Positions 28,166-38,000 of a stretch of DNA of 64,000 bases are shown piece after piece (positions within the stretch are counted from its first letter, which is position 1; each line of letters starts with the position of its first letter). Position numbers and translations under genes: made by a program. Origin of the DNA: Anaeromyxobacter soli (GTDB lineage: Bacteria > Myxococcota > Myxococcia > Myxococcales > Anaeromyxobacteraceae); assembly GCF_022808855.1 (NCBI RefSeq), contig NZ_JAKZLF010000019.1, forward strand, positions 1-64,000, given 5' to 3'. The notes below the pieces were generated by a model. It saw nothing but the letters and a program-made list of their open reading frames with translations. It was not told the origin of the DNA and did not search any database.

Positions 28166-29260
28166 TCAGACGTGCGTCGGGTCGTGGCCCGTCGCGAGCC
28201 GCGGGATGCGCGTGGCGACGGCGAGGTGCTCCCGGGTGCGGAGCCGGGCGAGGACGCCGCGCGGGTCGGGCGCGGGGCCGGCGAAGGCGAGGAGCCGCTC
28301 GACGCGCGCGCGCGCCTCGGCGAGCCGGGCGCGCGGGATGCGCCCGCCCTCGACCGCGGCGCGGACGAGCTCGATCGCGCGGTGCTGCACGCCCGCGGTG
28401 TGGCAGACGAGGAGGGCGTCCACCCCCGCCGCGACCGCGCCCGGCGCGGCCTCCTCGAGCGGGAAGTGCTCGGCGACCGCCTTCATCTCGAGGTCATCCG
28501 AGATCGCGCAGCCCTGGAAGCCGACCCGCTCGCGCAGGAGCCGCATCACCTCCGGCGAGAGCGTGGCCGGCCGGTGCGGGTCGAGCGCCTCGAAGACGAC
28601 GTGCGCGGTCATCACGGAGGCGACGCCCGCGCGCGCGAGCGCCCGGAACGGCGCCAGCTCCACCTCCTCGAGCCGCGCGAGCGGGTGCGGGAGGCGCGGC
28701 AGGTCCTTGTGCGAGTCCTGGCTCGTGTCGCCGTGGCCGGGGAAGTGCTTCGCGCACGCGGCGACGCCGGCCGACTGGAGCCCCTCCGCGAGCGCCACGC
28801 CGAGCCGCGCGACGGCGGCGGGATCGCGCGAGAACGCGCGATCCCCGATGACGGGGTTCGCAGGGTTCGTGTCCACGTCCACGACCGGCGCGTAGTCCTG
28901 GTCGATGCCCACGGCGCGCAGCTCCCGGCCGAGGAGCGCGCCCACCTCGCGCGCGAGCGCCGCGTCGCCCGCGTCGCCCAGCGCGCGCATCGGCGGGACC
29001 TCCGTGAAGCCCTGCGGCTCGCGCAGGCGGGCGACCCGGCCTCCCTCCTGGTCGATCGAGACGAGGAGCGGCCGGCCCGCGGCGGCCTTGAGCGCGTGGA
29101 CGAGCTCCGCCACCTGCTCGGCCCCGTCCACGTTACGGCCGAAGAGGACGACCCCGTACACCCCGCGCCGGACGAGCTCCAGCACCTCGGGCGACGGGGT
29201 CTTGCCGTGGAAGCCGACGCAGAAGAGGCCGGCGACGTCGCGATCGAGCGTGGAGATCAC
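28166..29260 (-). CDS. nagZ: Beta-N-acetylhexosaminidase
   Basis: A 364-residue family 3 glycoside hydrolase that removes N-acetylglucosamine from muropeptides in peptidoglycan recycling. Signatures: LVSIDQEGGRVARL, AKHFPGHGDTSQDSH (the His-Asp catalytic loop), and SDDLEM with the Asp nucleophile. It is cytoplasmic, with no signal peptide. GTG at 29260 lies 6 nt after a TAGGAT -10 element, so it has its own promoter although it follows the Bat-type operon on the same strand by 90 nt. Confidence 0.93.
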   Translation of the reverse strand: MISTLDRDVAGLFCVGFHGKTPSPEVLELVRRGVYGVVLFGRNVDGAEQVAELVHALKAAAGRPLLVSIDQEGGRVARLREPQGFTEVPPMRALGDAGDAALAREVGALLGRELRAVGIDQDYAPVVDVDTNPANPVIGDRAFSRDPAAVARLGVALAEGLQSAGVAACAKHFPGHGDTSQDSHKDLPRLPHPLARLEEVELAPFRALARAGVASVMTAHVVFEALDPHRPATLSPEVMRLLRERVGFQGCAISDDLEMKAVAEHFPLEEAAPGAVAAGVDALLVCHTAGVQHRAIELVRAAVEGGRIPRARLAEARARVERLLAFAGPAPDPRGVLARLRTREHLAVATRIPRLATGHDPTHV

Positions 29261-29266
29261 CGCGCC

Positions 29267-29294
29267 ATCCTAGCCACGGCCGGGCGGCGGGCAA
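29267..29294 (-). promoter_or_regulatory. Promoter of nagZ, leaderless geometry
   Basis: Read on the minus strand: TTGCCC, a 16-nt spacer, TAGGAT (29272-29267), then 6 nt to the GTG. There is no Shine-Dalgarno. Confidence 0.5.
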
Positions 29295-29350
29295 GGTGCC
29301 CGCCGGGCGGAGCTTTCGTGCCGATCGGGCCGGGGGCCCGGACGCACGCT

Positions 29351-31504
29351 TCAGCTGATGAGCAGCCCCTCGAGGAAGAAGGCCGCGAGCGCGAGGACGA
29401 GGAGGACGGACCAGAGGGGGATCGTGCGGCCCGCTCCCGCCGCCTGCGCGTCGCCCTCGACCTTCGCGTGCGTCTCGCCGCCGAAGTAGGCGGTGAGCTC
29501 CTTCGGCTCGAGCCGCCGCGTGTCGGACTCGCGCGGATCGGGCGAGACGGCGAACGCGAGGCGCGGCTCGAGCCGCTCGCCCTTGCCCTGCGCCGTCACC
29601 TTCACCTGCCAGAGGCCCGGCTCGCGCGGCGTGATGACGAGCCCGCCGCGCTCTCCCTCGCGCAGCCCCATCCGCTCGAGCTCCGCCGGCCCGCGCTCCC
29701 GCCCACCCGGATCGACGAGCCCGGCGAGCCGCTCGCCCGGCTCGAGCCGGATCGTCCGCTGCGCGCCCACCACGAGCGCCGGCTCGCGCCGCTCCTCGAG
29801 CCCGCCCGCCAGGAAGCCGGCGAAGCGCTGCATCGCCGGGAGGAAGCTCGTGCGGATCGGCCAGTCGGTCCAGTCGCGGTCGGCGCTCGAGGTGAAGAGC
29901 AGCACCCGGCCGCGGCCGCGCCGCGCCTCGACGAGCGCCGGCGCGCCGTCGTCGAAGCTCGCGAGCACCGTCGCCGGGGCGCCCTTCGGGCCGGGCTTCG
30001 CGAGGACGTAGCGGTAGGTGCGCGTGCCGAGGAGCCCCTCGCGCGCCTCGCCCACGAAGATGGACAGCGCCGGGTGATCCCAGGCCACGTCCGCGAAGCG
30101 CGCCGCCCGCGCCGCGCCGTCGGCGGGCGAGGCGGCGGTCTTCACGACGTGGAGCGGCATCGGCAGGAGCTTGCCGAGCTCGCGGTCGTACGCCTCGGGA
30201 TCGACCTCGTCGCCGAGCGAGAGGAAGAGCCCGCCGCCGTTCTCCACGAAGCGCTCGAGCTCCCCCGCCTTCGCCCCGACGCTGCGCACGTTGAGGAGGA
30301 GCACGACGTCGTACCTGGAGAGGTCCTCGCCGGGGAAGGCGTCCGCATCCACGAGCTTCGGCCGCACCGGCGACGCGGCCGAGGCGAGCGCGGACTCCAC
30401 GAAGTAGGCCTCGTCCCGGTAGCGCACCGGCGAGGGCGCGCCGTCCACCACGAGCGCCCTCACCTCGCGCGGCACGACGAGCGCGACCGCGCGGGCGTCG
30501 TCCATCGGGAGCGCGTCCTCCGGGAGCGCAACCTGCAGCACGGCCGGGCCGCCCTGAGGGAACGCATAGGAGAGCGTCTTGCGCACGGTGCCGCCGGAGG
30601 GGAGATCCACGAACGCGCGGATCGCGGTCTTCGCGCCGGGGCCGGCCCCGGCGGAGAGCCCGAGCGGAACGTCCTTCCGCGCCTCACCGCCCGCGCTCGA
30701 CACGGCCGCAGTGACGCGGTAGCCGCGGGGGCCCGCGGCGGGATCCGGCTCGGCGTCGAGACCGACCACCGCCAGGTTCGGGAGCGGCGCGCCGCGCGCG
30801 GCGTCCTGGACGGTCACCTCGGGGAGGATCTTCCCCTCCGGCCCCTCGATCACCGGCGGAGGCACGTCGAGCCGCCAGGCGCTCGCGGCGAGGTCGGTCG
30901 CGACGACGACGCGCTTGCCGAGACGCGCCTGCGCGGCGGGGCTCGCGAGCGCGCGCACCGCCGCGCCGACGCAGGCGGTGAGGTCCGCGTGGCCCGCCCA
31001 CGCCTCGGCCTGCTCGAGCAGCCGGCGCACCGCGGCGCGGTCGAAGCCCGGCGGCTCGGCGGCGGGCGTCTCGGCGCCGCACACGACCGCGGTGGCGGGC
31101 TCGTCGGGACCGAGCGCGGCGAGGGCGCCGAGCGCGTCGGCGCGGGCGCGCTCGAACAGGGCCCGCCCGCCGAGCCGGTAGCGCATGGAGCCGGAGGCGT
31201 CGAGCACGATGGCCGTGGCCTTCGGCCCCTCTACGACCGCGGCGGCCGCCTCACCCGGCCGCTCCGCGCGCGGCCGCGCGATCGCGAGCGCCGCGGCGGC
31301 GAGCAGGAGGGTGCGCGCGGTGAAGAGCAGCACCTTGCGGATGCGCAGGCGCCGCTGCGTCTCGCGCCGGGCGCGGAGGATGAAGTCGATCGCCGGGAAG
31401 GGCGTCGGCCGCGGGCGGCGGCGGAAGAAGAGGTGGATCGCGAGCGGGATGGCCGCGGCGAGGAGGCCCCAGAGGAGCGCGGGGTTCAGGAAGCCGATGC
31501 TCAT
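29351..31504 (-). CDS. BatA-like von Willebrand factor A membrane protein
   Basis: A 717-residue membrane protein. The N terminus has the BatA leader FLNPALLWGLLAAAIPLAIH and a second helix near 62-80. A VWA domain carries the metal site DASGS (about 100). A later GATase-like region (around LLLNVRSVGAKAGELERFV) and an Ig-like C-terminal part precede a final helix (about 695-715). It is expected to work outside or at the inner membrane with the MoxR/DUF58 pair. Its ATG overlaps the DUF58 stop by 4 nt, so translation is coupled. Confidence 0.85.
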   Translation of the reverse strand: MSIGFLNPALLWGLLAAAIPLAIHLFFRRRPRPTPFPAIDFILRARRETQRRLRIRKVLLFTARTLLLAAAALAIARPRAERPGEAAAAVVEGPKATAIVLDASGSMRYRLGGRALFERARADALGALAALGPDEPATAVVCGAETPAAEPPGFDRAAVRRLLEQAEAWAGHADLTACVGAAVRALASPAAQARLGKRVVVATDLAASAWRLDVPPPVIEGPEGKILPEVTVQDAARGAPLPNLAVVGLDAEPDPAAGPRGYRVTAAVSSAGGEARKDVPLGLSAGAGPGAKTAIRAFVDLPSGGTVRKTLSYAFPQGGPAVLQVALPEDALPMDDARAVALVVPREVRALVVDGAPSPVRYRDEAYFVESALASAASPVRPKLVDADAFPGEDLSRYDVVLLLNVRSVGAKAGELERFVENGGGLFLSLGDEVDPEAYDRELGKLLPMPLHVVKTAASPADGAARAARFADVAWDHPALSIFVGEAREGLLGTRTYRYVLAKPGPKGAPATVLASFDDGAPALVEARRGRGRVLLFTSSADRDWTDWPIRTSFLPAMQRFAGFLAGGLEERREPALVVGAQRTIRLEPGERLAGLVDPGGRERGPAELERMGLREGERGGLVITPREPGLWQVKVTAQGKGERLEPRLAFAVSPDPRESDTRRLEPKELTAYFGGETHAKVEGDAQAAGAGRTIPLWSVLLVLALAAFFLEGLLIS

Positions 31505-32406
31505 GCGGCGCTGCGCTCGCGGCGGGCGAGGAACGGGACGAGCACCTCGTCGAGCGGGCGGTCGGTGCGGCAGAGCGCGTAGTCCACGTCGGCCTCGGCG
31601 GCGGTCCGCTTCGTCTCCTCGAGCCAGCGCCCGAGCACCTCGAGGTAACCCTTCCGCACGTCGCGACCGTGCGCCTCCACCTGGCGCGCGTCCTCCATGG
31701 AGAGGAACAGGGTCGGATCGTCGAACGGGAACTCGAGCTCCGCGGGATCGAGCACGTGGAAGATCGTGACCTCGTGCTTGCGCCGGCCGAGCTGGGCGAG
31801 CTTCTTCACGATGCGCTCGTCCGGGTCGAGCAGGTCCGAGAAGACCACGACCGAGGCGCGGCGCGGCGCGTTCTCGATGATCCAGTCCACGGCCGCGTCG
31901 AGCCGCGTCTCGCCCTGCGGCCTCGCAGCCTCGAGCGCCTCGACGACCGGCGTCAGGTGGCTCGCCGACGCGCGGGGGGGGATGGCGCCCGCGACGTGGC
32001 CCTGCACGAGCACGAGCCCGGCCGCGTCCTGCTGCCGTACGAGCAGGTAGCCGAGGGACGCGGCGAGCGCGCTCGCGTACTCGAGCTTCGAGAGCCGGTC
32101 CGGATCGCCGCGGTAGCCCATCGAGCCAGAGGCGTCCACGACGAGGTAGGCGCGGAGGTTCGTCTCCTGCTCGAAGCGCTTCACGTAGTACTTGTCGAAC
32201 TTCCCGTAGGCCTTCCAGTCGATGTGGCGGATCTCGTCGCCGGGGGCGTACTCCTTGTGCTCGGCGAACTCGACCGACTGGCCGTGGTGCGGCGACTTGT
32301 GGAGCCCGGAGAGCACGCCCTCCGTCACCGCGCGCACCCGGAGCTTCAGGGTGCCGAGCTTCGCGAGGACGGCGGGGTCGAGGAGGGGGCGCTTCGCGTC
32401 GGCCAT
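31501..32406 (-). CDS. DUF58 family protein
   Basis: A 301-residue protein with the DUF58 signature GDEIRHIDWKAYGKFDKYY followed by a VWA-like fold with the metal site DASGSM. It usually pairs with MoxR AAA+ ATPases and is thought to be their adaptor or substrate. It lies 7 nt downstream of moxR and overlaps the BatA-like gene. Confidence 0.9.
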   Translation of the reverse strand: MADAKRPLLDPAVLAKLGTLKLRVRAVTEGVLSGLHKSPHHGQSVEFAEHKEYAPGDEIRHIDWKAYGKFDKYYVKRFEQETNLRAYLVVDASGSMGYRGDPDRLSKLEYASALAASLGYLLVRQQDAAGLVLVQGHVAGAIPPRASASHLTPVVEALEAARPQGETRLDAAVDWIIENAPRRASVVVFSDLLDPDERIVKKLAQLGRRKHEVTIFHVLDPAELEFPFDDPTLFLSMEDARQVEAHGRDVRKGYLEVLGRWLEETKRTAAEADVDYALCRTDRPLDEVLVPFLARRERSAA

Positions 32407-32413
32407 CGCGCTG

Positions 32414-33442
32414 CTAGCCCTTCACCTTCTCGAGCAGCCGGCCCACGATCTCGGCGCTCGTCACGCCCTCGCTCTCGGCGCGGAAGTTCGCGATCACGCG
32501 GTGCACGAGGACGTTCCTCGCGAGCGCGCGCACGTCCTCCACGCTCGCCGCCATGCGGCCGTCGAGGATGGCGCGGCTCTTCGCGCCGAGCACGAGGTAC
32601 TGGCTCGCGCGCGGGCCGGCGCCCCAGGAGACGTTCTCCTTCACGAAGTCGGGCGCGTCCGGCTCCTTGGGGCGCGTCGCGCGCACGAGATCCACCGCGT
32701 ACTTGATGACGTGGTCGGCGGCGGGGACGCGCAGGACGAGGTCCTGCAGCTCGCGGATCTTGTGGGGCGAGAGGATGCGCTTGAGCGGTGGGCGCGACGC
32801 GATGGTGGTGGAGCGGACGATCTCCTGCTCCTCCTGCGCGGTGGGGTAGCTCACCGTCACGTAGAACATGAACCGGTCGAGCTGCGCCTCGGGGAGCGGG
32901 TAGGTGCCCTCCTGCTCGATGGGGTTCTGCGTGGCGAACACCAGGAACGGCAGGTCGAGCGGGTAGGTCTCGCCGCCCGCCGTCACGCGGTACTCCTGCA
33001 TCGCCTGGAGCAGCGCGGCCTGGGTCTTCGGCGGCGTGCGGTTGATCTCGTCGGCGAGCAGGAGGTTCGCGAAGATCGGGCCGGCGACGAAGCGGAAGGC
33101 GCGGCGCCCGGTGGTGTGGTCCTCCTCGAGCACGTCGGTGCCCGTGATGTCGGAGGGCATGAGGTCCGGCGTGAACTGGATGCGGTTGAAGGAGAGGTCG
33201 AGGACGTCGGCGACGGTGGAGATGAGGAGCGTCTTGGCGAGCCCCGGGACGCCGACGAACAGGCAGTGCCCGCGCGCGAAGAGCGCGACGAGGAGCGAGT
33301 CCACGACCTCCTTCTGGCCGACGATGCGCTTCTCGATCTCGGTGAGGAGGAGCCGCCGCGCCTCGTGCAGCTCGCGGACGGCCTGGAGGTCGGCCTCGGG
33401 GTTGGGCGATGCGCTCGTGTCGAGGGTCGTGGTGGTGGACAT
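32414..33442 (-). CDS. MoxR-family AAA+ ATPase
   Basis: A 342-residue cytoplasmic AAA+ chaperone. Walker A is GVPGLAKT, Walker B LLLADEINR, and sensor 1 ATQNP; the lid domain ends with the conserved LLEKVKG. MoxR proteins mature or assemble enzyme and envelope complexes together with VWA partners. The ATG at 33442 gives a start MSTTTT; the frame is open 16 codons further without protein-like sequence. A 22-nt gap separates it from the peptidase gene upstream. Confidence 0.92.
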   Translation of the reverse strand: MSTTTTLDTSASPNPEADLQAVRELHEARRLLLTEIEKRIVGQKEVVDSLLVALFARGHCLFVGVPGLAKTLLISTVADVLDLSFNRIQFTPDLMPSDITGTDVLEEDHTTGRRAFRFVAGPIFANLLLADEINRTPPKTQAALLQAMQEYRVTAGGETYPLDLPFLVFATQNPIEQEGTYPLPEAQLDRFMFYVTVSYPTAQEEQEIVRSTTIASRPPLKRILSPHKIRELQDLVLRVPAADHVIKYAVDLVRATRPKEPDAPDFVKENVSWGAGPRASQYLVLGAKSRAILDGRMAASVEDVRALARNVLVHRVIANFRAESEGVTSAEIVGRLLEKVKG

Positions 33443-33464
33443 GGCCTGTTCCGCTCCGTGCCGG

Positions 33465-35075
33465 CTAGTGGTCCGCGAGTATCCGCGCAAAGCCCGCTTC
33501 CCGCGAGGCGCCGCCCGGGTCCCCGCTCGCCTCGAGCGCCTTGGCGAGGCCGGCGTGGATGTCCGGGTCGAACGGGTCCTGGCGGTTCGCGACGAGGAGG
33601 TGCTCCTTCGCGCCCGCGAAGTCCTTGCGGGCGAGCAGGATGCGGGCGAGCCGCACGTGGAGCGCGGCGTAGTCGGGGCTCCAGCCGAGCGCCTCGCGGA
33701 GCACCCGCTCGGCCTCGCCGTCCGCGCCGGACATCATCGCGGCGAGCGCGTACTGGTTCGAGAGGATGGGCACCCGGGCGCCCACCCGCTGCACGGCCTT
33801 GCCGTACTCGATGCGCGCGGCGGTCCACTTGCCGCGCGTGCGCATGATCTCGCCCAGCCGCGCGAAGCCGCGCGCGCGCTCGTCCGGGATCTCCGCCCAC
33901 TCGGCCCACTGGCCCGCCTGCTTCGGGTCGTCCTTGAAGCGGAGCTTGGCGAGCGCGTGCTCGCCGCCGCGCGGCAGCGCCCGGCTCCCCATGTGGCGGC
34001 GCCACTCGCCGAGGAAGCGCGGGAACGGCACGCCGAGGGCCTCCGACACCGCCGCCTCGGTCGGCTCGCCGCGCGCGAGCGCGTCGAGGACGCGCGGCAG
34101 CACCGGCGGGCCCCGCTGCTGCACGAGGTACTCGATGGCGAGGGCGACCTGGGCGTAGGCGAGCGCGGCGCGCTCCTGCGAGGGCAGCTTCGCGAGCGAG
34201 GGGTGCATCTCCTCGAAGGAGACGAGGTCGTTCTTCTGCACCGCCTCGCGCACGAGCGCGGCCGACACGGGCGAGATCGGCTCGCCCCCCCCGCGCCAGT
34301 CGTCCTCGAACCACTTCGCGAGCCCCTCCTGCAGCCAGATGGGCGCGCGGTTCCGCGACTTCAGCGTGAGGACGTGGTGCGTGTACTCGTGCGCCGCGGT
34401 GTCGAGCCAGTCGTAGCCCTTGAGGAGCGCCTTGGGCGAGAGGAGCATCAGCTTGTTGAACTTGCACACCGCCACCGTGCCGGAGGTGCGGATCTCCTGC
34501 TCGGTGAGCGTCGAGACCTTGGCGAGCTCCTTCACGTCGTTCACGATCTCGACCGTCAGCCGCGCGTCCGGCGTGAAGGCGAGGCTCTTCGCGAGCGCGG
34601 CGCGCTGCCGCTCGAGCGCGTCCACGAGGTACGGCACGAGCACCTCGTCCTTGCCCTTCGGATACGCGACGACGAAGTGCTCGCTCTCGAAGTGGGCGTC
34701 GTCCTTCGTGACCTCGAGCGCGGCCTTCGCGAGGGCGAGGTAGCCGGCGGGATCGCCGAGCCCGGACGACTCGACGAGCGGCACCGCCTCCGCGTAGCGC
34801 TGCTCGTAGAAGCGCAGGAGCCCGGCGGCGAGGCGGACCGCCGGCTCGTCGGGGCTCGCCGCGAAGAGCGGCTCGATCACGGCGCGGGCGCTCGCGACGT
34901 CCTCGTCGGCGAGCGTGCGCAGCGCGCCGGAGATCCGCTCCGGGAGCGCGAGCTTCGGGCGCGGGGGGCGCGCGGGCGAGGCGTGGGGGGTGACGTTCTT
35001 CGCGGGCGGCGCCGCGGAGGCGGGGGCCGAGCCGGCGACGAGCGCCGCGACGAGGGCGAGCGCGAGGGCCCTCAC
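33465..35075 (-). CDS. Secreted gluzincin (peptidase MA-like) with TPR repeats
   Basis: A 536-residue exported protein with a signal peptide ending APASA. The zinc motif HEYTHH (His229, Glu230, His233) is followed by WLQEGLAKWFED with Glu250 as the probable third ligand, as in peptidase MA-like families. TPR-type helices fill about 50-120 and 385-530. The GTG start overlaps the DUF4175 stop (GTGA), so the two are coupled. It probably cleaves or senses envelope proteins within the MoxR-DUF58-VWA system; the substrate is unknown. Confidence 0.85.
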   Translation of the reverse strand: MRALALALVAALVAGSAPASAAPPAKNVTPHASPARPPRPKLALPERISGALRTLADEDVASARAVIEPLFAASPDEPAVRLAAGLLRFYEQRYAEAVPLVESSGLGDPAGYLALAKAALEVTKDDAHFESEHFVVAYPKGKDEVLVPYLVDALERQRAALAKSLAFTPDARLTVEIVNDVKELAKVSTLTEQEIRTSGTVAVCKFNKLMLLSPKALLKGYDWLDTAAHEYTHHVLTLKSRNRAPIWLQEGLAKWFEDDWRGGGEPISPVSAALVREAVQKNDLVSFEEMHPSLAKLPSQERAALAYAQVALAIEYLVQQRGPPVLPRVLDALARGEPTEAAVSEALGVPFPRFLGEWRRHMGSRALPRGGEHALAKLRFKDDPKQAGQWAEWAEIPDERARGFARLGEIMRTRGKWTAARIEYGKAVQRVGARVPILSNQYALAAMMSGADGEAERVLREALGWSPDYAALHVRLARILLARKDFAGAKEHLLVANRQDPFDPDIHAGLAKALEASGDPGGASREAGFARILADH

Positions 35076-38000
35076 TTGACGAGCTCCTCGTAGTAGCGCT
35101 GCACCTCGCCCTTGTAGCGCTCCGGGGCGCCCTGCCTCATCGCGTCGAGCAGGTCCTTGCGGAACTCCTCCGGCACCTTGTAGGCCTCCGCGCCCGGGAT
35201 CTTCACCTTCTCCCGCGACGCCTCGCGGCCGTCGCCCGACTCCTCGCCGCCGCCCTGCTCGCCGCCGAACGGGAACGGGAAGCCCATCCCGCCCCCGCCG
35301 CCCTGGCCCTGGCGCTTCGCGGCCTCCTCGAGCCCCTTCTGGAAGCGCGCGAGCGCGTCGAGCGCGAGCGCCTGCTCGCCGTGGCCGCGCTGCGGGTTGC
35401 GGTTGCCGAGCTCCGCGGCGGCCTCGCCCATGTGGCCGCGCGACTCGCCGAGCTGCGCCTGCGCCTCCTGCGGGAAGATCGGCGCCTGCTGCATGAGCTC
35501 CCCGAGCTTCTGCTGGAGGCCCTGCGCCTTCTGCTCGAGCGCGCCCTGCTTCTTCGCGAGCTCGCCGAGCCGCTTCTGCGCCTCGGGCGGCAGGACCGAG
35601 CGCGGATCGGGGAACATCTTCGAGAGGGCGTCGCGGATCTCGCGCGCCTTCGGCACCGCCGCGTCCACCGCGCGGTGCGCGTCGGCGATGGACTCGCGGG
35701 GCGTGCCGAGCGCCGGCTGCCGCGACAGCTCGGCGTCCTCCTCGAGGTAGCGCGAGAGCCGCTCCACCGACGGCGCCGCGCGCTGCGCGGTCTCCCAGGC
35801 GGCCCCCATCTCCTTCATGCCGAGCGCGCGCTCGAGATCGGAGAGCGCCTCGCGCGACTGCTCGTACTCCATCTCCGAGCGGTAGGAGATCCCCGGCGCC
35901 GCGCGCTCCACGTCCTTGCGCGCCTCGCCGGCGAGCTCCGCGAGGCGCTTCACCTCCTGCTCGGAGGCCTTCACCCGCTCCTGCAGCTTCTTGCGGTACT
36001 CCGCGCGGACCTGGTCCGTCTCGCCGGCGGTGGCCTCCTGCTCGGCCTTCACCTTCTCGAGCTGCTCCTTGAAGGCGAGCATCTCCTTCATGAGCGCCTG
36101 GGCCTTCTCGTCCGGCCGCCCCGCGGTGCGCTGGAGCCCGGCGAGCATCTGGTCCATGGAGGAGGCCATCGCGTCGAGCGCCTTCATCGCCGCCTCGACG
36201 TCGCCCTTCGAGAGCAGCTTCTCCACCTCGTCGAGCCCGCCCACGAGGTCCTTCGAGCGCGCGAGCTCGGCGAGCGCCTCGGCGTTCATGTGCTCGTCGT
36301 TGAAGCCCTTCGAGAGCTCGGCCATCTGCGCGAGCAGATCCTTCACGCGCTCCTTCATCCGGCCGATCTCGGCGAGCAGCTCCTTCTTCGCCGCCTCGCT
36401 CGGCGAAGCGCGGTACCTCTCCATGAGCGAGGCGAGCTCGCGGCGGCGGCTCGCGAGGTCCTTCGCGAGCCGGACGAGGTCCTCGGCGCGGCGCTTGTCG
36501 AGGAGCTGCTCGAGGTAGAGGGCGCCCTTCTCCAGCTCCTGATCGAGCAGCCCGTCGAGCGCGGCCATGCCGCGGAGGAGCGAGGCGTCGGGGCGGATGC
36601 GCACGCGGATCGCCTGCGCGACCGAGCCGCGCGGGCCGGCGACGCGCCCCGCGGCGGAGCGGATCGCCCCCGCGACGTTCGTGAGCGCGTCGGCGACCTC
36701 CCGCGGGCCGGCGCGGTCGCGGCGGATCTCGCGCGCCGCGTCGCTCATCCGCTCGTGCAGGTGGCGCGTGCGGACGTCGAGCGCCTGCACCGGCGCGAGC
36801 CGCTCCGCGGTCGTCACCGGCCCGGCCGCGAGCGTCTCCAGCCGGTCGCCCAGGACCCCCACGAGCTCCTCGAACAAGGCGCGCGCGTTCTCGAGCACCT
36901 GCCGGCGGTGCTCGGCCTCGGAGTAGATCTTGAGCGTGTGCGTCTCGGTGCGGGTCTTCTTCGGGCCGGAGACCGTGTCCGTGTCGAGCGCCTCGAGCCA
37001 GTAGTCGAGCCGCTCCCCCTCGCCGAGCTTCTCCGCGACGAGGTCGAGCTCGTACACGCCGCCGTCGCGGCGCAGCCCCTGCTGCCGGCGCAGCACCCGC
37101 CGCTCCTCCGCGCCGCCCGCGCGCTTCAGGACGAGCGCGGCCTCGGAGAGCCCCACGTCGTCCTCGGCCTGCCACTCGATCGCCACGCGCGCGTTCGCGT
37201 CCACCTCCAGCTCGCGCTCCGGCGCGGTGATGCGCACCTCCGGGAACGCGTCCGGCTCCACGACGATCGGGATGGGCGGCCCCTCGGCGACGACCGCCTT
37301 CCCGTCGAGGTAGCGGAAGCGATAGCTTCCGCCGTCGGTCACGAGCAGCCGGCCGCGCAGGTCGCGCTTGCCGCCGACGGACAGGGCGAAGCGCTTCACC
37401 GGCGCTGCCCCCGGCTCCGCTCGTGGCTCGCCTGGCTCGCCGCGAGCGGGCTCTTTCGCGCCACCTCGGGGTTGCCCCTCCTCACCGGCGCTGACGCCGG
37501 CCCGCTGCGCACCCTCGGCAGGGCCCCGAGCGGCGGGGTCGAGGTCGAACGCGATGACGAGCTCGGCCTGCTTCACGTCGCGGTCGGCGCGCGTCTCGAG
37601 CGTGACCTCGGTACCCTTCGGCGCGCGGATCTCGCCCCCGGTGCCGGAGAGCGTGCGCGGCTCGCGCTTCATGTACGCGGGGTACTTGAAGGTGAGCTGG
37701 ATATCGCCCGTGATCGGGTCGGCGGCGGGGGCGGGCGTGCCGGGCGGATCGCCGAGCAGCACGCGGCCGTAGGCGTGCGCGAGGGGGCTGCCGCCGAGGA
37801 GGAAGGCGGCCGCGTGGGCGGCGAGCGCCAGGACGAGCGTGAGCCCTCCCCGCCGCGCCCAGAGATCCGGCACGGCGCGCGCGAGGTCCACCTCCTGCGC
37901 CGCCTCCGCGGTCCGCGCGAGGTGGGCGTCCACGAGCGCGACCGAGTAACGCCCGCTCGCCTGGATGGCCTCGCGCTCGCGCGCGAGCTCGACCGAGGAC

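Noticed and set aside
28172-31582. A 1136-codon open frame on the plus strand.
   Set aside because: It is antisense to nagZ and the BatA-like gene and shows no recognisable protein motifs.
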